Under the pieces are notes generated by a model that was not told the origin of the DNA, made no database searches, and worked only from the letters and a program-made list of their open reading frames with translations. A stretch of DNA of 6,963 nt from an uncultured Dyadobacter sp. (GTDB lineage: Bacteria > Bacteroidota > Bacteroidia > Cytophagales > Spirosomataceae). The position numbers and the translations under genes are program-made. The stretch is from positions 1 through 6,963 of the forward strand of contig CAMLNK010000207.1 in the NCBI GenBank assembly GCA_946481035.1. Reading direction: 5' to 3'. Positions within the stretch are counted from its first letter, which is position 1. Each line of letters opens with the position of its first letter. This document shows, piece after piece, positions 5,812 to 6,963 of this stretch.

Positions 5812-6738
5812 TTGCTCTTGGCTGCTTCTACCGAAAATTTCCCGAACGCATCTTCCCTGAAAGGCATTTACCTCATGCTGGGGGCCGCATTTTTCTTCTC
5901 GCTCACATCCGCAATCTCGAAATGGCTCGGCAGGGAATTTCACATTGTCCAGCTGGTTTTTTTCAGGAATATCGTTGGGGTAGTCTTTATTATCAGCAGC
6001 ATTTGGAAGCGTCCGCTGAGGCAGGAGGGCGGGAGGCTCGGGCTGCTCATTTTCAGGGGAGTGGTGGGGACATTGTCACTCTATATGCTTTTTTACGCGA
6101 TCCAGACGCTCGGACTCGGCCGTGCATCCACCTATCAATACACCTACCCGATTTTTCTCGCGCTCTTTTCCTGGCTGCTCATCGGCGAAACCCTCAATGG
6201 TAAAGAATGGATGGCGATATTCGTCGGTTTTACCGGTATTTTGTTCGTCTTTCGTCCCGATCTTTCGTCTTCCCTGCGGGATAATGCGTTGGGTTTGGGC
6301 AATGCATTGCTGACCGCCATTTCCTATTTGTCGATCCGCCAGCTCGGCGTCGTGTACGATACGCGCGCGATCATCCTTTCGTTTATGCTCAGCGGGATTG
6401 TGATGCCCATTTTGTCGATGCTGGTCGGTACCTATTATCCAATGGAGCATTTGGATTTTCTGATAGGGACTTTCAAATGGCCTGAGCATGCCTGGCACTG
6501 GCTGGGTTTTCTGACGCTGGGGCTTACCGCGCTGTTGGGGCAAAGGATGCTGACGCAGTCGTTCACTTACGATAAAGCCGGGCGTGTCGCTGCGGTGGGT
6601 TATTCCAATATCCTTTTTTCGGTACTGATTGGCTTTTTGATGGGAGAAGCTATTCCAACATTGTCCATGCTTACGGGCATGCTGCTGATCATCACCGGCG
6701 GTATTCTGGTGTCTTTGGCCAAAACTAAAAACGCTTAA
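5812..6738 (+). CDS. EamA/DMT-superfamily inner-membrane transporter
   Basis: A 308-residue drug/metabolite-superfamily permease with two EamA repeats (about residues 17-148 and 159-302) and about ten hydrophobic helices. The first repeat shows the family pattern: GIYLMLGAAFFFSLTSAISK, FRNIVGVVFI, and near its end FSWLLIGETLNGKEWMAIF with GFTGILFVFRPD. The second repeat holds GFLTLGLTALLGQRMLTQSF, SNILFSVLIGFLMGE and GMLLIITGGILVS. Such proteins usually export small metabolites, but the substrate cannot be read from sequence, and nearness to btuB does not make it a B12 transporter: it is divergent and outside the riboswitch leader. The start is uncertain. TTG at 5812 fits the distance from the -7 box and gives about 16 residues before the first helix; TTG at 5818 is nearly equivalent, and ATG at 5875 would cut into helix 1. 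The stop overlaps the end of an opposite-strand gene remnant. No terminator is evident after it. Confidence 0.88.
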   Translation: MLLAASTENFPNASSLKGIYLMLGAAFFFSLTSAISKWLGREFHIVQLVFFRNIVGVVFIISSIWKRPLRQEGGRLGLLIFRGVVGTLSLYMLFYAIQTLGLGRASTYQYTYPIFLALFSWLLIGETLNGKEWMAIFVGFTGILFVFRPDLSSSLRDNALGLGNALLTAISYLSIRQLGVVYDTRAIILSFMLSGIVMPILSMLVGTYYPMEHLDFLIGTFKWPEHAWHWLGFLTLGLTALLGQRMLTQSFTYDKAGRVAAVGYSNILFSVLIGFLMGEAIPTLSMLTGMLLIITGGILVSLAKTKNA

Positions 6739-6829
6739 AGCCGCTCGTTGAATGCCAGGCGATGTAAAACTCCCGTGCTTTGATCTCGTCAAAAATGCGT
6801 AAAATTGGGATGACTTTGCTGGCTTCCAT
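6725..6829 (-). pseudogene. Truncated glyoxalase/bleomycin-resistance (VOC) gene remnant
   Basis: Read leftward from ATG 6829, a 34-codon frame begins MEASKVIPILRIFDEIKARE, then FYIAW, and reaches TAG at 6725-6727. The first 25 residues look like the N terminus of a Bacteroidetes VOC-superfamily protein (IPILRxFDxxKAxEFYxxWLGF...), whose members run to about 120 residues or more. After Trp25 the similarity is lost (HSTSGFKRF, stop), and the usual LGFxxDWEHRF continuation is not seen. Its last 14 nt overlap the 3' end of the EamA gene, so a deletion or rearrangement joined the two near 6750. No promoter box is clear upstream. The family call is from recalled pattern; a short genuine peptide is less likely. 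Confidence 0.55.
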
Positions 6830-6839
6830 ATTGATGGCG

Positions 6840-6870
6840 TTGTTAGGCAATGATTTGTGACTGAGATTTG
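6840..6870 (+). promoter_or_regulatory. Possible promoter of the gene at the right edge
   Basis: TTG at 6840-6842 and GAGATTTG at 6863-6870 (one mismatch to TAnnTTTG) are separated by 20 bp, the normal Bacteroidetes spacing. The predicted transcript start would be around 6875, about 25 nt before the ATG at 6899. The imperfect -7 box keeps this tentative. Confidence 0.35.
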
Positions 6871-6898
6871 TTTACCAGAAGAAATCTAAAAAATTACC

Positions 6899-6963
6899 AT
6901 GAAACGATTCCTTTCATCGCTGATAATATTTCCGGTTATGCTGGTGTTCCTCGCCGGTTTCAA
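6899..6963 (+). CDS. Start of a secreted or membrane protein (3' end outside window)
   Basis: ATG at 6899 opens a frame that runs off the window: MKRFLSSLIIFPVMLVFLAGF. The basic MKR followed by about 17 hydrophobic residues looks like a Sec signal peptide, possibly of a lipoprotein if a Cys follows soon, or the first membrane helix. The leader is A/T-rich (AAATCTAAAAAATTACC), typical for translation starts in this phylum, with no Shine-Dalgarno. Only 21 full codons are visible, so no function can be given. Confidence 0.6.
   Translation, partial: MKRFLSSLIIFPVMLVFLAGF

Noticed and set aside
6076..6792. A 238-codon - strand frame covering the EamA gene
   Set aside because: The translation is His/Gln/Arg-rich and hydrophilic, as expected from the antisense of membrane-helix codons. 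The EamA frame on the + strand has the real family pattern.
1..6963. CRISPR arrays, insertion sequences, tRNA or rRNA genes
   Set aside because: No spaced direct repeats, transposase motifs, terminal inverted repeats with target duplications, or tRNA/rRNA signatures were seen in reading either strand.

Overview
The window looks like chromosome from a Bacteroidetes bacterium, most likely a Cytophagales relative such as Dyadobacter. Three points support this. Several genes are preceded by the TAnnTTTG -7 promoter element typical of that phylum. Shine-Dalgarno signals are weak or absent. A BtuB-type receptor gene is paired with a surface-lipoprotein beta-propeller gene of the BtuG/DUF5074 kind. 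The genus is an inference from protein character; the phylum is better supported.

Left part (1-2431, + strand): the 3' end of a class I fructose-1,6-bisphosphatase gene, then an RhlE-type DEAD-box RNA helicase whose start codon sits 5 nt after a -7 box, then a secreted TPR protein of unknown role. A perfect 17-bp stem at 2447-2484 ends this rightward block and also the leftward block that meets it.

Middle part (2492-5752, - strand): a two-gene vitamin B12 capture operon, read leftward. In order of transcription it has a TAACTTTG promoter box, a full cobalamin riboswitch, a short expression platform without an obvious terminator, btuB (TonB-dependent outer-membrane receptor, probable TTG start) and btuG (surface lipoprotein, almost abutting btuB). 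The expected logic is B12-repressible synthesis of a lid-and-channel pair: BtuG captures corrinoid and passes it to BtuB for TonB-powered import. No periplasmic binding protein or ABC transporter for B12 is in the window.

Right part (5753-6963): a divergent promoter only 38 bp from the btuB promoter drives an EamA/DMT-family ten-helix transporter. Its 3' end overlaps the end of a short opposite-strand remnant of a glyoxalase/VOC-family gene that stops after 34 codons. The window closes with the first 21 codons of a new gene encoding a signal-peptide-like N terminus. The individual systems are of known types. The points most worth a second look are the riboswitch expression platform, the leaderless-looking helicase start and the truncated VOC gene.
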